This document shows positions 45,826 to 54,515 of a DNA stretch of 64,000 nucleotides, one piece after another. Numbering within the stretch: position 1 is the stretch's first letter; each line of letters opens with the position of its first letter. The stretch comes from Micropruina glycogenica (GTDB lineage: Bacteria; Actinomycetota; Actinomycetes; Propionibacteriales; Propionibacteriaceae): the NCBI RefSeq assembly GCF_900289045.1, contig NZ_LT985188.1, positions 3,658,001 to 3,722,000 on the forward strand. Direction: 5' to 3'. A model generated the notes under the pieces. The model saw only the letters and a program-made list of their open reading frames with translations, made no database searches and had not been told where the DNA came from. Position numbers and translations under genes: made by a program.

Positions 45826-46431
45826 TCAGGAGTCGGGGAAACCGGGCCATTCTAGAGCGATCCGCCGGCCGAGTTCGCCCGCGTTCACCGTCGACTCCTC
45901 GACCACGCCGGCGTCCACGGGCCAGGCCGCGGGCTGCCCGGCCAAGGCCACCAGTTCGGCGAGATCGCCCGGCCAGACCGGTTCGGTGAGGGCGGCCAGT
46001 TGGTCGATCGAGTGCCAGTCCCACGCCGCGATGGTGAGCTTTTCCTCCTCGGTGAAGCCCGAGGTGTCGAGTTCGAACGGCGCGGGCACCTGCAGCACGT
46101 AGAACAATTCCGACTGGGCGAGCACCTGGTCGCTGTAGCCGTGAATCACCAGGCGGCGCAGCAGCGGCCCGCCGAGATCGAGCGGGTCGACGACCCGTCC
46201 GGTTTCTTCGGCCAATTCGCGGCAGGCGGCCTGCACCGGCTGCTCACCGGGGTCGATACCGCCGCCCGGCGTGACCCACCAGCGGGTGCCCGGGGCGCCC
46301 GGGTCGGTGTCTGACAGCAGCAGCACGCTGCTGCCGTCGGTGACGATCACCCGCACCGCAGCGCGCTGGCGCACGGGTCGTCGGTGCGGCTCGACGGCGA
46401 CGAACGAGCGGGTGCGGAAGGGTTCGCTCAT
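45826..46431 (-). CDS. Nudix hydrolase
   Basis: 201 aa. A complete Nudix box, GGGIDPGEQPVQAACRELAEETG (GX5EX7REUXEEXGU), sits at about residues 56-78, preceded by RWWVTPGG. The C-terminus (about 150-201) is an extra helical region. It hydrolyses a nucleoside diphosphate linked to another group; substrate unknown. The start overlaps the stop of the upstream DUF4352 gene (TGATG), and the CDF gene follows 6 bp later, so the three form an operon. Confidence 0.92.
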   Translation of the reverse strand: MSEPFRTRSFVAVEPHRRPVRQRAAVRVIVTDGSSVLLLSDTDPGAPGTRWWVTPGGGIDPGEQPVQAACRELAEETGRVVDPLDLGGPLLRRLVIHGYSDQVLAQSELFYVLQVPAPFELDTSGFTEEEKLTIAAWDWHSIDQLAALTEPVWPGDLAELVALAGQPAAWPVDAGVVEESTVNAGELGRRIALEWPGFPDS

Positions 46432-47606
46432 CAGCCGGGAATGTCGATTGTGGCGACCGGGTTGAGCAGCTCGTCCAGCACCCGGAACGTGACCGCTCCC
46501 TTGGGCAGGGCGAAGGCGACCTGCCCGGTGTTCGACTGGCCGGGCTTGAGCGTGCGCATGCTCAACTGGTTGCTCAGCGAGGCACCGATGGTCATCATGT
46601 GGCTGTCGCCGTTGGCGTCGGTGACCGCGGTGAAGAACGGCCCGGTGGTCACCGTTCCGGTGTCACCCATGAAGGTCAGGTTGACGATCAGGTACGACTC
46701 GCCCTCATCGGGGGCGATCACGCCGTTGTCGGCCCAGTCGACGCCGGTGACGGTGACCTTGCCGGTTCCGTTCGTGGTGCTGAACTCGACCTGCTGACCG
46801 ATGCCGCCACCGGTGACGGGGCTGCTGGTGGTGGGCTGCGCCGAGGGTGAGCCGCGCACCACGGTGGGTTCAGGGCTGCCGGTGGGCGAGGCGGGCGCCG
46901 TGGTTGCGGGCGCGGTCGGGGCGAGGGTGGGTTCGGTGCTGGCTTGCGGACCCAGAAACTGCCAACCGAGCAGGCTGACGATCAAGGCCACGATGACGGC
47001 CCCGGCGATGATGTAGCCGCGGGTGCCGCCGGGCCGTCGAGCCGGCGGCCGGCCCTGGTTGCCCGGCACCGGTGGCGGATACCCGCCGGGGCCGTAGTGC
47101 TGCTGACCCTGCTGGCCGTCGTTCTGGTGCCCGTAGCCCGGCTGCCCCGACGGCGCATACCCCGGCTGGGACGGCGGCACGTAACCCTGGCCGGGTTGTG
47201 CGTGGCCGCCCTGGCCCGGTTGGCCGTACTGGCCCTGGCCAGGCCGGTCGTACGTGCCCGGCTGTGCGTACGGGGCCTGCCCGGGTGCGGTGTAACCGGA
47301 AGGACCGCCCGGTTGCTGCCGGTACGGGCCCGGTGTTTGGTGCGGAGCTGGCTGACCCTGGGCCGGTTGACCCTGACCGGGCTGGCCGTACGACTGTGAT
47401 CCGTAGGGGGTCTGGCCCTGGCTGCCCGGGTCCGAGCCGCGCGACGACCACGACGGCGGGGGCTGATCGGCCGGCTGCTGGCCGGCGGACGTGTTGCCGG
47501 CTTGCCACCCCGACTGAATGCCGTCGCCCTGACCCGATCCGCCCTGCGGCCCGTCGAAGTCGGGCGAGCCGGGGGTGGGCCGGCCCAGTCCGGAAGAGGA
47601 GTTCAT
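46431..47606 (-). CDS. DUF4352 membrane-anchored protein with Gln/Gly/Pro-rich N-terminus
   Basis: 391 aa. Cytosolic low-complexity region (about 1-195) of repeated GQPGQGQ/YGQPG units, one membrane helix (about 197-217, YIIAGAVIVALIVSLLGWQFL), a Thr/Pro/Ser linker, then an extracytoplasmic immunoglobulin-like DUF4352 domain (about 270-391, with SYLIVNLTFMGDTG). Such domains are found on actinobacterial surface proteins of unknown role. The layout (low-complexity tail, single helix, outer domain) mirrors the metallopeptidase at 22777. Head of a three-gene unit with the Nudix and CDF genes. Confidence 0.85.
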   Translation of the reverse strand: MNSSSGLGRPTPGSPDFDGPQGGSGQGDGIQSGWQAGNTSAGQQPADQPPPSWSSRGSDPGSQGQTPYGSQSYGQPGQGQPAQGQPAPHQTPGPYRQQPGGPSGYTAPGQAPYAQPGTYDRPGQGQYGQPGQGGHAQPGQGYVPPSQPGYAPSGQPGYGHQNDGQQGQQHYGPGGYPPPVPGNQGRPPARRPGGTRGYIIAGAVIVALIVSLLGWQFLGPQASTEPTLAPTAPATTAPASPTGSPEPTVVRGSPSAQPTTSSPVTGGGIGQQVEFSTTNGTGKVTVTGVDWADNGVIAPDEGESYLIVNLTFMGDTGTVTTGPFFTAVTDANGDSHMMTIGASLSNQLSMRTLKPGQSNTGQVAFALPKGAVTFRVLDELLNPVATIDIPG

Positions 47607-47618
47607 CTGCTATCTCGT

Positions 47619-48536
47619 TCAGTAGGGCCGCGACGGCGGTTCGTGGGCGCGAATGCCTGCGCCGACCAGCAGCAGCACGATCAGCGGAACCGCCCAGCTC
47701 AGCAACTGGGCCCAGCCGGACATCACCGCCCACGCAGCCTCGAGATCGAAGTCGTTGTTCACCAGAGTCAACAGTCCCACCGCGGCGATCAGCCCGATCG
47801 ACCAGCCGAACACCCGCCGCACCTGCGCCACCCGGTACTGCACGCGTCCGGCCAGCAGGGCAGCGACGCCGAACATCACCACCGACAGCGGATTGAGCAA
47901 CGCTCCGACGATCAGCGGAATCATCACCCCCGGCGTGGCTGCGCGCCACATCTGCCCCACGGTGACGGTCTGGTCGGGCGGCCGCCACTGGCCCTGGGTC
48001 GGCGGCGCGAACCAGTCGGGGGTGCCGCGCTGGGGGAAGACCGGCGGCTGCGTGGGGGGCGGAAAACTGAGCCGCGCGGGGGGAGCCGCGGTCGTGCTCG
48101 AGTCGGTTGCGGTCGGCGTGATCGCTCGCCTGGGTGCACCGGTGGGGGCCGGCCACGAGGCGGCGTCGCCGTTGGGGCCCTGGGCACCGGTGACCGGAGC
48201 CGAGGTGCGCAACGGTTGATCGGGCGTCCACCCCGGTTGGTCGAGGGTGCCGGTGGCCGAATGTGCCGAACCCCACGCAGAACCGGCGGTGGCCAGTGAG
48301 CTGGTCGTGGTGAACGCGGTGCGCGGATCGCGGGTGTCGAGTTGGGTGCGCGGCACCAGGGCGTGCAGCGGAATCGCATTGCCCTGCGGCGGCTGCCAGA
48401 CGGGCTGCACCACCGGAGCGCCGGCGGCCGGGTTGGGCACCACAGGGGGTGTTTCGAGCGGGGCCACCGATGGCGTCTCGAAAGCGGCCGGACGCTGCGT
48501 GGGCGCGTACTCCGGGCCGTCCGTCCAGTTCGCCAT
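47619..48536 (-). CDS. Pro-rich multi-helix membrane protein of unknown function
   Basis: 305 aa from ATG 48536. A Pro/Ala/Thr-rich N-terminal two-thirds (about 1-190) with QPVWQPPQ, FPPPTQPPVFPQR and PPTQGQWRPPDQ, then about four membrane helices (GVMIPLIVGALLNPLSVVMF onward to VPLIVLLLVGAGI). I recognise no family for the hydrophobic part. TATCAT exactly 6 nt upstream indicates leaderless mRNA. It is 12 bp upstream of the DUF4352 gene on the same strand. Confidence 0.72.
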   Translation of the reverse strand: MANWTDGPEYAPTQRPAAFETPSVAPLETPPVVPNPAAGAPVVQPVWQPPQGNAIPLHALVPRTQLDTRDPRTAFTTTSSLATAGSAWGSAHSATGTLDQPGWTPDQPLRTSAPVTGAQGPNGDAASWPAPTGAPRRAITPTATDSSTTAAPPARLSFPPPTQPPVFPQRGTPDWFAPPTQGQWRPPDQTVTVGQMWRAATPGVMIPLIVGALLNPLSVVMFGVAALLAGRVQYRVAQVRRVFGWSIGLIAAVGLLTLVNNDFDLEAAWAVMSGWAQLLSWAVPLIVLLLVGAGIRAHEPPSRPY

Positions 48537-48675
48537 GGGCTCATGATAGTCACCGGGGCTCCACCGCTCCCGATGCGTGTGCCTGGTCGCGAGCGGTTCG
48601 ATACGCTTGCAGTCGCGGTGTGAGCACGTCGGCACTTTCGGCGCGTCCGCAAGCAGTTTCGAACAGGAGAAGGTC

Positions 48676-49062
48676 ATGCCAACAGGCAGGGTGCGGTACT
48701 ACGACGCGGAGAAGGGCTTCGGTTTTCTCTCCAAGGACGAGGGTGGCGACGACGTGTTCGTGCGCTCATCGGCGTTGCCCGACGGTGTGACCACGCTCAA
48801 GCGCGGCCAGAAGGTCGAGTTCGGAGTGGTCGACGGCAAGCGCGGCGAGCAGGCGCTCAGCCTGCATCTGCTCGAGGCGCCGCCGTCGCTGTCGAAGGCG
48901 TCGCGCAAGTCGCCCGACGCGATGGCCGTGATCGTCGAAGACCTGATCAAGATGCTCGACGGCGTCGGCAACGGCTACAAGCGTGGACGACACCCCGACC
49001 CCAAGTTGGCCGGCAAGGTGGCGGCGGTACTGCGCGCCGTGGCCGACGAACTGGAGCTCTGA
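48676..49062 (+). CDS. Cold-shock-domain protein with C-terminal extension
   Basis: 128 aa. The cold-shock domain (1-68) begins [20 protein letters not shown] (RNP1 is KGFGFLS) and has DVFVRSSAL (RNP2). An added helical tail (about 75-128) is not in classical 67-aa Csp proteins. It binds single-stranded nucleic acid, probably as an RNA chaperone. AGGAGAAGG precedes the ATG. It is followed 3 bp later by the DUF3027 gene, a pairing conserved in actinobacteria. Confidence 0.93.
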   Translation: MPTGRVRYYDAEKGFGFLSKDEGGDDVFVRSSALPDGVTTLKRGQKVEFGVVDGKRGEQALSLHLLEAPPSLSKASRKSPDAMAVIVEDLIKMLDGVGNGYKRGRHPDPKLAGKVAAVLRAVADELEL

Positions 49063-49065
49063 GCG

Positions 49066-49833
49066 ATGCCGGTGGCCAAGGTTCTCGATCGCGCCTGCGC
49101 CGAGGCCGTCGACCTGGCCCGCGAAGCGGCCGAGGGGCGCGCCGGTGTGATGGGCGTGGGTGAGCACCTGGGCGTGGTCGCCGACGACGTGCGGGTGGCC
49201 ACGCACTTGTTCGCGTGCACCCACCCCGGCTACCCGGGCTGGACCTGGCAGGTGACGGTCGCGCGCGCGTCGCGCGCCAAGGCCGTCACGGTCAGCGAAG
49301 TCACCATGCTGCCCGGCGTCGGGTCATTGCTCGCTCCGCGTTGGGTGCCCTGGACCGAGCGGGTCGGCGCCGGCGACCTCACGCCCGGCGTGCTGATGCC
49401 CACGCCCGACAACGACCCGCGCATAGAACCAGGTTTCACCGCCGCGAACCTGCCCCCCGACGCCGAGCCGGCCGAGTGGTCGGCCACCCGCGCCGTGGTG
49501 GCCGAACTGGGACTGGGCCGCGAACGGGTGCTGTCGCCGTTCGGACGCGACGAGGCCGCCGAGCGGTGGCTGCACGGTCTCGGCGGGCCCGACAACCCGA
49601 TGACCAGCCAGGCGCCCGCCCTGTGTGAGACGTGCGCGTACTTCATCGCGTTGACCGGGCCGATCGGCCGGTCGTTCGGCGTGTGCGCCAACGAGTACAC
49701 CCCCAGTGACGGTCGGGTGGTCAGCCGTGAGCATGGCTGCGGCGCGCATTCCGACGTCACCGAGCCGAGTCGCGGCGAGCAGCCGTCCACGCCGGTGTGG
49801 GACACGGTGACGGTCGACTTCGGTCTGTTCTGA
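49066..49833 (+). CDS. DUF3027 protein
   Basis: 255 aa, conserved actinobacterial family of unknown function. The N-terminal two-thirds has GVGEHLGVVADDVRVATHLF and GYPGWTWQVTVARA; the C-terminal part has CETCAYF..GVCANEY..EHGCGAHS, a likely metal-binding four-Cys cluster. The operon with the cold-shock protein (3-bp gap) suggests a role with RNA or translation, but that is only context. No transmembrane segment. Confidence 0.88.
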   Translation: MPVAKVLDRACAEAVDLAREAAEGRAGVMGVGEHLGVVADDVRVATHLFACTHPGYPGWTWQVTVARASRAKAVTVSEVTMLPGVGSLLAPRWVPWTERVGAGDLTPGVLMPTPDNDPRIEPGFTAANLPPDAEPAEWSATRAVVAELGLGRERVLSPFGRDEAAERWLHGLGGPDNPMTSQAPALCETCAYFIALTGPIGRSFGVCANEYTPSDGRVVSREHGCGAHSDVTEPSRGEQPSTPVWDTVTVDFGLF

Positions 49834-49847
49834 CCCATCGATCGCCT

Positions 49848-49885
49848 GCACCGTCCCCGAACCGAAGAAACCGTCCCCTGGGCCG
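49848..49885. repeat. Degenerate copy of the ACCGTCCCC repeat
   Basis: ACCGTCCCCGAACCGAAGAA and AACCGTCCCCTGGGCC resemble the inverted half-unit at 287-303 (GAGAACCGTCCCCTGGCC). This shows that the 184-299 array belongs to a dispersed family. Confidence 0.65.
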
Positions 49886-49993
49886 GACGGTCGTCGGCTC
49901 GCCGTTCTGGGTGGTCCATGGGCCGCAGACTCACACGCACACGTGGCGACCCGTTACTGTGTGCACGACCACGACGCGTCACGAGGAGACCAC

Positions 49994-51280
49994 ATGCCTG
50001 AAACCGCCCGACTCGAACTTGATGGCAAGGTCTATGAGTTGCCGACCTTCGTGGGCAGCGAGGGGGAGCGGGCGATCGACATCGCCAAGCTGCGCGACAT
50101 CACCGGCTACATCACTTTGGACGACGGCTACGGCAACACGGGTTCGTGCCGCTCAGCGATCACCTACATTGACGGCGACGCGGGCATACTTCGCTACCGC
50201 GGCATTCCGATCGAAGACATCGCGGGGCGGTCGTCGTTCGTCGAAACCGCCTGGTTGGTGATCTTCGGCGAATTGCCGAACGTCGAGCAGCGCGACCACT
50301 TCGCGGGTCTGCTTTCTGAGTCGGCGATGATCGATGAGGTCATGCGCAAGCACTTCAACGCGTTTCCCCAGACCGCGCCCCCGATGGCGATCCTCTCGGC
50401 GATGATCAACACCCTGAGCGCCCACGACGCGGGGGTCACCGATATTCGCGACGACGCCGACATGGAGCGGGCCGCGGCGGTGCTCATCTCGAAGGTGCGC
50501 ACGATCGCGGCCGCCGCCTACAAGGCGTCCATCGGTGAGCCGCTGGTCTACCCGCGCTACGACCTGAAGTACGCCGAGAACTTTCTGCACATGATGTTCT
50601 CGGTGCCCTACCGCCAGTACGAAGCCACGCCCGAGGTGGCGGCGGCGCTCAACCTGTTCTTGATGCTGCACGCCGACCACGAGCAGAACTGCTCCACCTC
50701 GACGGTGCGCATGGTGGGGTCGTCCAAGGCCAACCTGTTCGCCAGTTGCGCGGCCGGCGTCTGCGCGCTGTGGGGGCCGCTCCACGGGGGCGCCAACGTG
50801 GCGGCGGTGCAGATGCTGCAGCAGATCCACGATTCGGGCATGCCGGTGGACGAGTTCGTGCGCAAGGTCAAGAACAAGGACGACGGCGTGAAGCTGATGG
50901 GCTTCGGGCACCGCGTCTACAAGAACTTCGACCCGCGCAGCAGAATCTTGAAGAAGGCCGTGGACGACGTGCTCGCCCAGTTGGAGAAGACCGACCCGTT
51001 GCTCGACATCGCCCGCGAACTCGAGACGGCCGCGCTCGAGGACGACTACTTCGTCGACCGCAAGCTCTACCCCAACGTCGACTTCTACTCGGGCATTCTG
51101 CTGCGCGCGATCGGCATTCCGCTGGAGATGTTCACCGTGATGTTCGCGATCGGTCGCATGCCGGGCTGGATCGCCAACTGGAAAGAGATCAACGAAGACC
51201 CCAAGGGCCGCATCTACCGCCCACGGCAGGTGTACGTCGGCCCCACGGACGTGAAGTGGCGGCCCCGCGACGAGCGCTGA
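49994..51280 (+). CDS. gltA: Citrate synthase
   Basis: 428 aa, type II citrate synthase condensing acetyl-CoA and oxaloacetate. Active-site residues appear in LHADHEQNCSTSTVRMVGSS (His), WGPLHGGANVAAV (His), MGFGHRVYKNFDPR and VDFYSGILLRA (Asp). The long N-terminal beta-rich domain (about 1-60) is typical of the larger Gram-negative/actinobacterial form. ATG 49994 has GAGGAG 8 bp upstream. It stands alone. If the acetyl-CoA-producing complex at 10498 is active, this is its natural downstream partner. Confidence 0.97.
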   Translation: MPETARLELDGKVYELPTFVGSEGERAIDIAKLRDITGYITLDDGYGNTGSCRSAITYIDGDAGILRYRGIPIEDIAGRSSFVETAWLVIFGELPNVEQRDHFAGLLSESAMIDEVMRKHFNAFPQTAPPMAILSAMINTLSAHDAGVTDIRDDADMERAAAVLISKVRTIAAAAYKASIGEPLVYPRYDLKYAENFLHMMFSVPYRQYEATPEVAAALNLFLMLHADHEQNCSTSTVRMVGSSKANLFASCAAGVCALWGPLHGGANVAAVQMLQQIHDSGMPVDEFVRKVKNKDDGVKLMGFGHRVYKNFDPRSRILKKAVDDVLAQLEKTDPLLDIARELETAALEDDYFVDRKLYPNVDFYSGILLRAIGIPLEMFTVMFAIGRMPGWIANWKEINEDPKGRIYRPRQVYVGPTDVKWRPRDER

Positions 51281-51313
51281 GCCGACGAGAAGGTCGTTTC
51301 GGCGAGGGCTTCG

Positions 51314-51422
51314 TCATTGCGGGCTTGCCCCGAAATCTCTACCGTGGGACGCCTGAACCGGTGTCGAGATCCGGGCGTTCACCGGGATGACGAGGATCGG
51401 GTCCCGACAGGTTCGACCAGCG
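51314..51422. repeat. Dispersed repeat remnants after gltA
   Basis: CATTGCGGGCTTGCCCCGAAATC, GTGTCGAGATCCGGGCGTTCACCGGGATGACG and GACAGGTTCGACCAGC are diverged members of the CCCGGGATGACG and TCGAG families, here between the convergent gltA and DUF2530 genes. Confidence 0.7.
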
Positions 51423-51424
51423 AA

Positions 51425-51682
51425 CTACGCGCGCAGCCGGCGCCACCGTCGAATCAGCAGCACGACCAGCGCCAGCACGCCGATGCCGGTGCCGACCAGC
51501 GTCGTCGAGAGCCACCATCCCTTGCCGATGGCTTCGAGAGCGGCCAGCTGCCACCAACAGATCAGCATGCTGATGGCGAACACGACGGTGCCCAGCCCGA
51601 CGATCTGAACCCCGTGCGGGTCGAGCGCCTTCACCGGCGCCTGCAACGTCGGCAGGTGGACCTCGTGGTCATCTTGGCTCAC
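51425..51682 (-). CDS. DUF2530 two-helix membrane protein
   Basis: About 85 aa. Two membrane helices (IVGLGTVVFAISMLICWWQLAAL and TTLVGTGIGVLALVVLLI) and a basic tail RRWRRLRA; matches the actinobacterial DUF2530 family, typically next to a purine permease as here. GTG 51682 is preferred because the -10 hexamer TAGAGT (51695-51690) predicts a start point at about 51683; codons at 51688 and 51691 would overlap the promoter. Function unknown. Confidence 0.82.
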   Translation of the reverse strand: MSQDDHEVHLPTLQAPVKALDPHGVQIVGLGTVVFAISMLICWWQLAALEAIGKGWWLSTTLVGTGIGVLALVVLLIRRWRRLRA

Positions 51683-51726
51683 GGACATCACTCTAGGCGG
51701 ACGGGGCGTCGCAATAGCCTGAGGCC

Positions 51727-53217
51727 ATGGTCAACTCGTCCCCGAAGGCGGCTCGTCCGACCGCCCCGGCGCCGTCCGGAATGGACTCCTATTTCGAAAT
51801 CACCAAGCGTGGCTCGACGCTCGGTCGTGAGGTGCGAGGTGGCCTGGTCACGTTCTTCACGATGGCCTACATCATCGTGCTCAACCCGCTGATCATCGGC
51901 ACCACACCCGACAAGGCCGGCAACCTGATCACCGGCGTCGCGTTCGCCACTGCGACCGACGCCGACAAGGGCGCCTCCATCGCCGCCGTCGCGGTGGCCA
52001 CTGCGCTGATCGCCGGCCTGACGACCATTCTGATGGGCGCCTACGCCCGCTTTCCGATCGCGCTGGCCACCGGCCTCGGTCTGAATGCCGTGGTGGCGTA
52101 CACCATCGCGCCGCAGATGACCTGGCCGCAGGCCATGGGCCTGGTGGTCTGGGAGGGCGTGCTGATCACCATTCTGGTGATCACCGGCTTCCGCCGCGCG
52201 ATCTTCAACGCCGTACCGCGCACGCTGCGCTCGGCGATCTCGGTGGGCATCGGGCTGTTCATCGCCTTCATCGGCCTCGTGGACGCCGGCGTGGTGCGCA
52301 CCGGCAACCCCATCGTGCAGTTGGGCATCTTCGGTTCGCTGCAGGGCTGGCCGATTCTGCTGTTCGTCGTGGTGCTGCTGCTGCTCGTCACGCTGTTCGT
52401 GCGTAAGGTCAAGGGTGCGATCCTGCTCGCCATTCTGTCGGGCACAGTGCTCGCGGTGATCATCGAGTCGGTGCTGCACCTGGGCGGCAAGACCGACGAC
52501 AACCCCACCGGCTGGATGCTCAACGTGCCCACGCTCGGTGAGTTCAGCGCGCCGAACTTCACCCTGCTCGGTCGGGTTGATCTGTTCGGCGCCTTCGCGG
52601 GCGGCCCCGCGGTGGTGCTGGGTTTGCTGTTGCTCGTGTTCTCGCTGCTGCTCAGCGACTTCTTCGACACGATGGGCACCATCGTCGCGGTCGGTGCCGA
52701 GGGTGACCTGCTGGCCGACGACGGCAACCCGCCGCGCACGCAAGAGATTCTGCTCGTCGACTCCATCGCCGCCATCGCCGGTGGCGTGGGCTCGGTGTCG
52801 TCCAACACTAGCTACATCGAGTCGGCCGCAGGTGTCGGTGAGGGCGCTCGGACGGGTATCGCGTCGCTGGTCACCGGCGCCGGGTTCCTGCTCAGCATCT
52901 TCCTCGCCCCGCTGGTCGACATGGTGCCGTCGGAGGCAGCAGCCCCGGCACTGGTGTTCGTGGGCTTTCTGATGATGTCGCAGGTCGTGCACGTCGACTG
53001 GGAAGACCCCGAGCAGGGCATTCCGGCCTTCTTCACCATGGCCCTGATGCCGTTCACCTATTCGATCACCGCCGGCATCGGCGCGGGCTTCATCAGCTAC
53101 GCCCTGATCAAGCTGGTGCTGGGCAAGGCCCGCGACGTGCACTGGCTGATCTACCTGGTGGCGGGACTGTTCGTGGTCTACTTCGCCCAAGGCGCGATTC
53201 TGGAGTTTCTCGGCTGA
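51727..53217 (+). CDS. Adenine/guanine/hypoxanthine permease (AzgA/NCS2 family)
   Basis: 496 aa with about 13-14 membrane helices. Signatures: REVRGGLVTFFTMAYIIVLNP near the N-terminus, LATGLGLNAVVAYT, LLSDFFDTMGTIVAVG (substrate-site acidic residues) and SSNTSYIESAAGVGEGARTG, all diagnostic of AzgA-type purine uptake. Leaderless: TAGCCT (51715-51720) places transcription start on the ATG at 51727. Divergent from DUF2530, 44 bp between start codons. Confidence 0.93.
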   Translation: MVNSSPKAARPTAPAPSGMDSYFEITKRGSTLGREVRGGLVTFFTMAYIIVLNPLIIGTTPDKAGNLITGVAFATATDADKGASIAAVAVATALIAGLTTILMGAYARFPIALATGLGLNAVVAYTIAPQMTWPQAMGLVVWEGVLITILVITGFRRAIFNAVPRTLRSAISVGIGLFIAFIGLVDAGVVRTGNPIVQLGIFGSLQGWPILLFVVVLLLLVTLFVRKVKGAILLAILSGTVLAVIIESVLHLGGKTDDNPTGWMLNVPTLGEFSAPNFTLLGRVDLFGAFAGGPAVVLGLLLLVFSLLLSDFFDTMGTIVAVGAEGDLLADDGNPPRTQEILLVDSIAAIAGGVGSVSSNTSYIESAAGVGEGARTGIASLVTGAGFLLSIFLAPLVDMVPSEAAAPALVFVGFLMMSQVVHVDWEDPEQGIPAFFTMALMPFTYSITAGIGAGFISYALIKLVLGKARDVHWLIYLVAGLFVVYFAQGAILEFLG

Positions 53218-53239
53218 GCAACCGCTGATCAACGCACGG

Positions 53240-53305
53240 GCCGTTGGTTCAGCTGTCGAAACCCCTGGCCGCGACTGGTCTCGACGAGTTCGACCAGCAA
53301 CTGCC
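53240..53305. repeat. TCGAG-family repeat pair
   Basis: GGTTCAGCTGTCGAAACCCC followed by GACTGGTCTCGACGAGTTCGACCAGC lies between two convergent genes. These are diverged copies of the GGTCTCGACAAGCTCGACCAGC repeat used as a target by the IS110 element. Confidence 0.75.
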
Positions 53306-53309
53306 GCCG

Positions 53310-53963
53310 TCAGGCGCGGTAGATCACGACCAGATCGGGCGCCGGACGTGCCTTCTGGGGTGCCATTTGCCCGTAGTGGTGAAACTGCGCCAGCCACGCC
53401 GCATAGGGCTCGGCGATCGCGCGGTTCTCGGCCGACAAATGGTTGAGCACGTTGCGCCACGCCGACGCGGCCTGCAGCGCCTGGTCGTGCTGAATGCAGC
53501 CGGTCGACAGGCCCCGGTAGGTCTGCAGCGGTAGCCGCAGTTCGTTGTTCACCAGCCTGGTCAGGCCGAACTGTGGGTGCAGCCCGGCACGAGCGAGGTC
53601 GAACTCGAGATCGTTGAACCGGTTGACGTCGAGGTCGAGGCGGTGTCGCCCCCACGCCTGCGCGTCGATGTACGCCTCGAGCAGCCGCCACGCCGCCGGC
53701 TGCCGCTCGGGGCGAATGAAGCGTGCGGCCAGCAGGTCGGCGACGTCGGCCTCGACGGGTGTGTCGGGGCTCACGACGGGCGCTCCGGCAGGTCGACGGA
53801 ACATCGGGCCGAGCTTGCCCAGCAGTCCGGGCGCCGGCGGTGTGGTCTTCGGCGGGTAGGCGGTCTCCGCGACCCGGCGCAACTCCGCGGCGAGCTCGGG
53901 TGAGGCGCGAAAGACGTCGCGCACCTCGTCGATGCCGATGGCGTAGAGCCGCAACTCGCCCAT
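53310..53963 (-). CDS. Conserved protein of unknown function
   Basis: 217 aa. It starts MGELRLYAIGIDEVRDVFRASPELAAELR and has a helical, Arg/Leu-rich body (RLVNNELRLPLQTYRGLSTG, HLSAENRAIAEPYAAWLAQF), no signal peptide and no membrane helix. I do not recognise its family; some DUFs annotated near antitoxins or immunity proteins look similar, but I cannot support that. Leaderless: TACGTT (53975-53970) sets transcription start at the ATG. Divergent from a tiny membrane peptide gene 47 bp away. Confidence 0.75.
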   Translation of the reverse strand: MGELRLYAIGIDEVRDVFRASPELAAELRRVAETAYPPKTTPPAPGLLGKLGPMFRRPAGAPVVSPDTPVEADVADLLAARFIRPERQPAAWRLLEAYIDAQAWGRHRLDLDVNRFNDLEFDLARAGLHPQFGLTRLVNNELRLPLQTYRGLSTGCIQHDQALQAASAWRNVLNHLSAENRAIAEPYAAWLAQFHHYGQMAPQKARPAPDLVVIYRA

Positions 53964-54009
53964 GTGCACAACGTACCCCGGCGATCGAACCGCCACATAG
54001 ATTGGCCTG

Positions 54010-54096
54010 GTGAACCCTCGAACGCGCCGCTTCATCGTCACCGGGGTGCTGGTGGTGCTGGTGCTGATCGCGCTGGTGGGCGCCTTGGTGCACTGA
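54010..54096 (+). CDS. 28-aa single-pass membrane peptide
   Basis: GTG 54010 to TGA 54094-54096 encodes a 28-residue peptide: a basic N-terminus (MNPRTRRFIV) followed by a run of Val/Leu/Ile/Gly to the end (VLVVLVLIALVGALVH), i.e. one membrane helix with an N-in orientation. TAGATT (53998-54003) predicts transcription starting exactly on the GTG, the same layout as many larger genes here; that is the main support. Function unknown. Confidence 0.65.
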   Translation: MNPRTRRFIVTGVLVVLVLIALVGALVH

Positions 54097-54179
54097 CTCG
54101 GCATTGCTCCCTGGCGAGTCCGCCGATTGGGCTGGAGCCACACCGCTAGGCTGTGCGTCGCGTCGCCATAAGGAGTTCA

Positions 54180-54515
54180 ATGTCTGGGCAGAACCTTGTC
54201 GGCCGCGCCGCGGTGGCTGCCGCAGCGCTGCTCGTACTGCTGATCGGCCTCGTGCTGCCCATCACTGGTTCGTCGGCGCAGCCAAGGCCGCAGGCGACCA
54301 CCGCAACGCCCAGCCCGTCCAGCAGCGTGCAGACGGGCAGCGCCAAGGCAAGCCCGTCGGCCACCGAGTCAGACACCGATGTCGACCCGGCCGACGAGCC
54401 CGGCGACGACGGCACAGACATCACTCCCGACCAGACCGGCACCTGGCTGGCGGTCGGGGGCGCGGCGGCGCTGGCGCTACTGGCCGGCCTCGTCGTCGTG
54501 CTGCGCAAGCGCTGA
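54180..54515 (+). CDS. Small surface protein with two hydrophobic ends
   Basis: 111 aa from ATG 54180 (AGGAG 4 bp upstream). An N-terminal signal-like helix (VAAAALLVLLIGLVLPITGSSAQ), an exposed Thr/Ser/Pro then Asp-rich spacer (about 36-88), and a C-terminal helix ending VVVLRKR. This resembles a wall-anchored or double-anchored surface protein, but a proper LPxTG is lacking (TPDQTG is off by one residue). The end overlaps the convergent acVLRF1 gene by 39 bp. Function unknown. Confidence 0.7.
   Translation: MSGQNLVGRAAVAAAALLVLLIGLVLPITGSSAQPRPQATTATPSPSSSVQTGSAKASPSATESDTDVDPADEPGDDGTDITPDQTGTWLAVGGAAALALLAGLVVVLRKR

Noticed and set aside
51688..54180. An 830-codon open frame on the minus strand over the purine permease
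   Set aside because: Low-complexity Arg/His/Gln composition and complete overlap with well-supported genes; only its 3' neighbours are real.
54180..54515. LPxTG sortase substrate
   Set aside because: The C-terminal helix and RKR end fit, but the motif reads TPDQTG and does not match any sortase signal I can defend.
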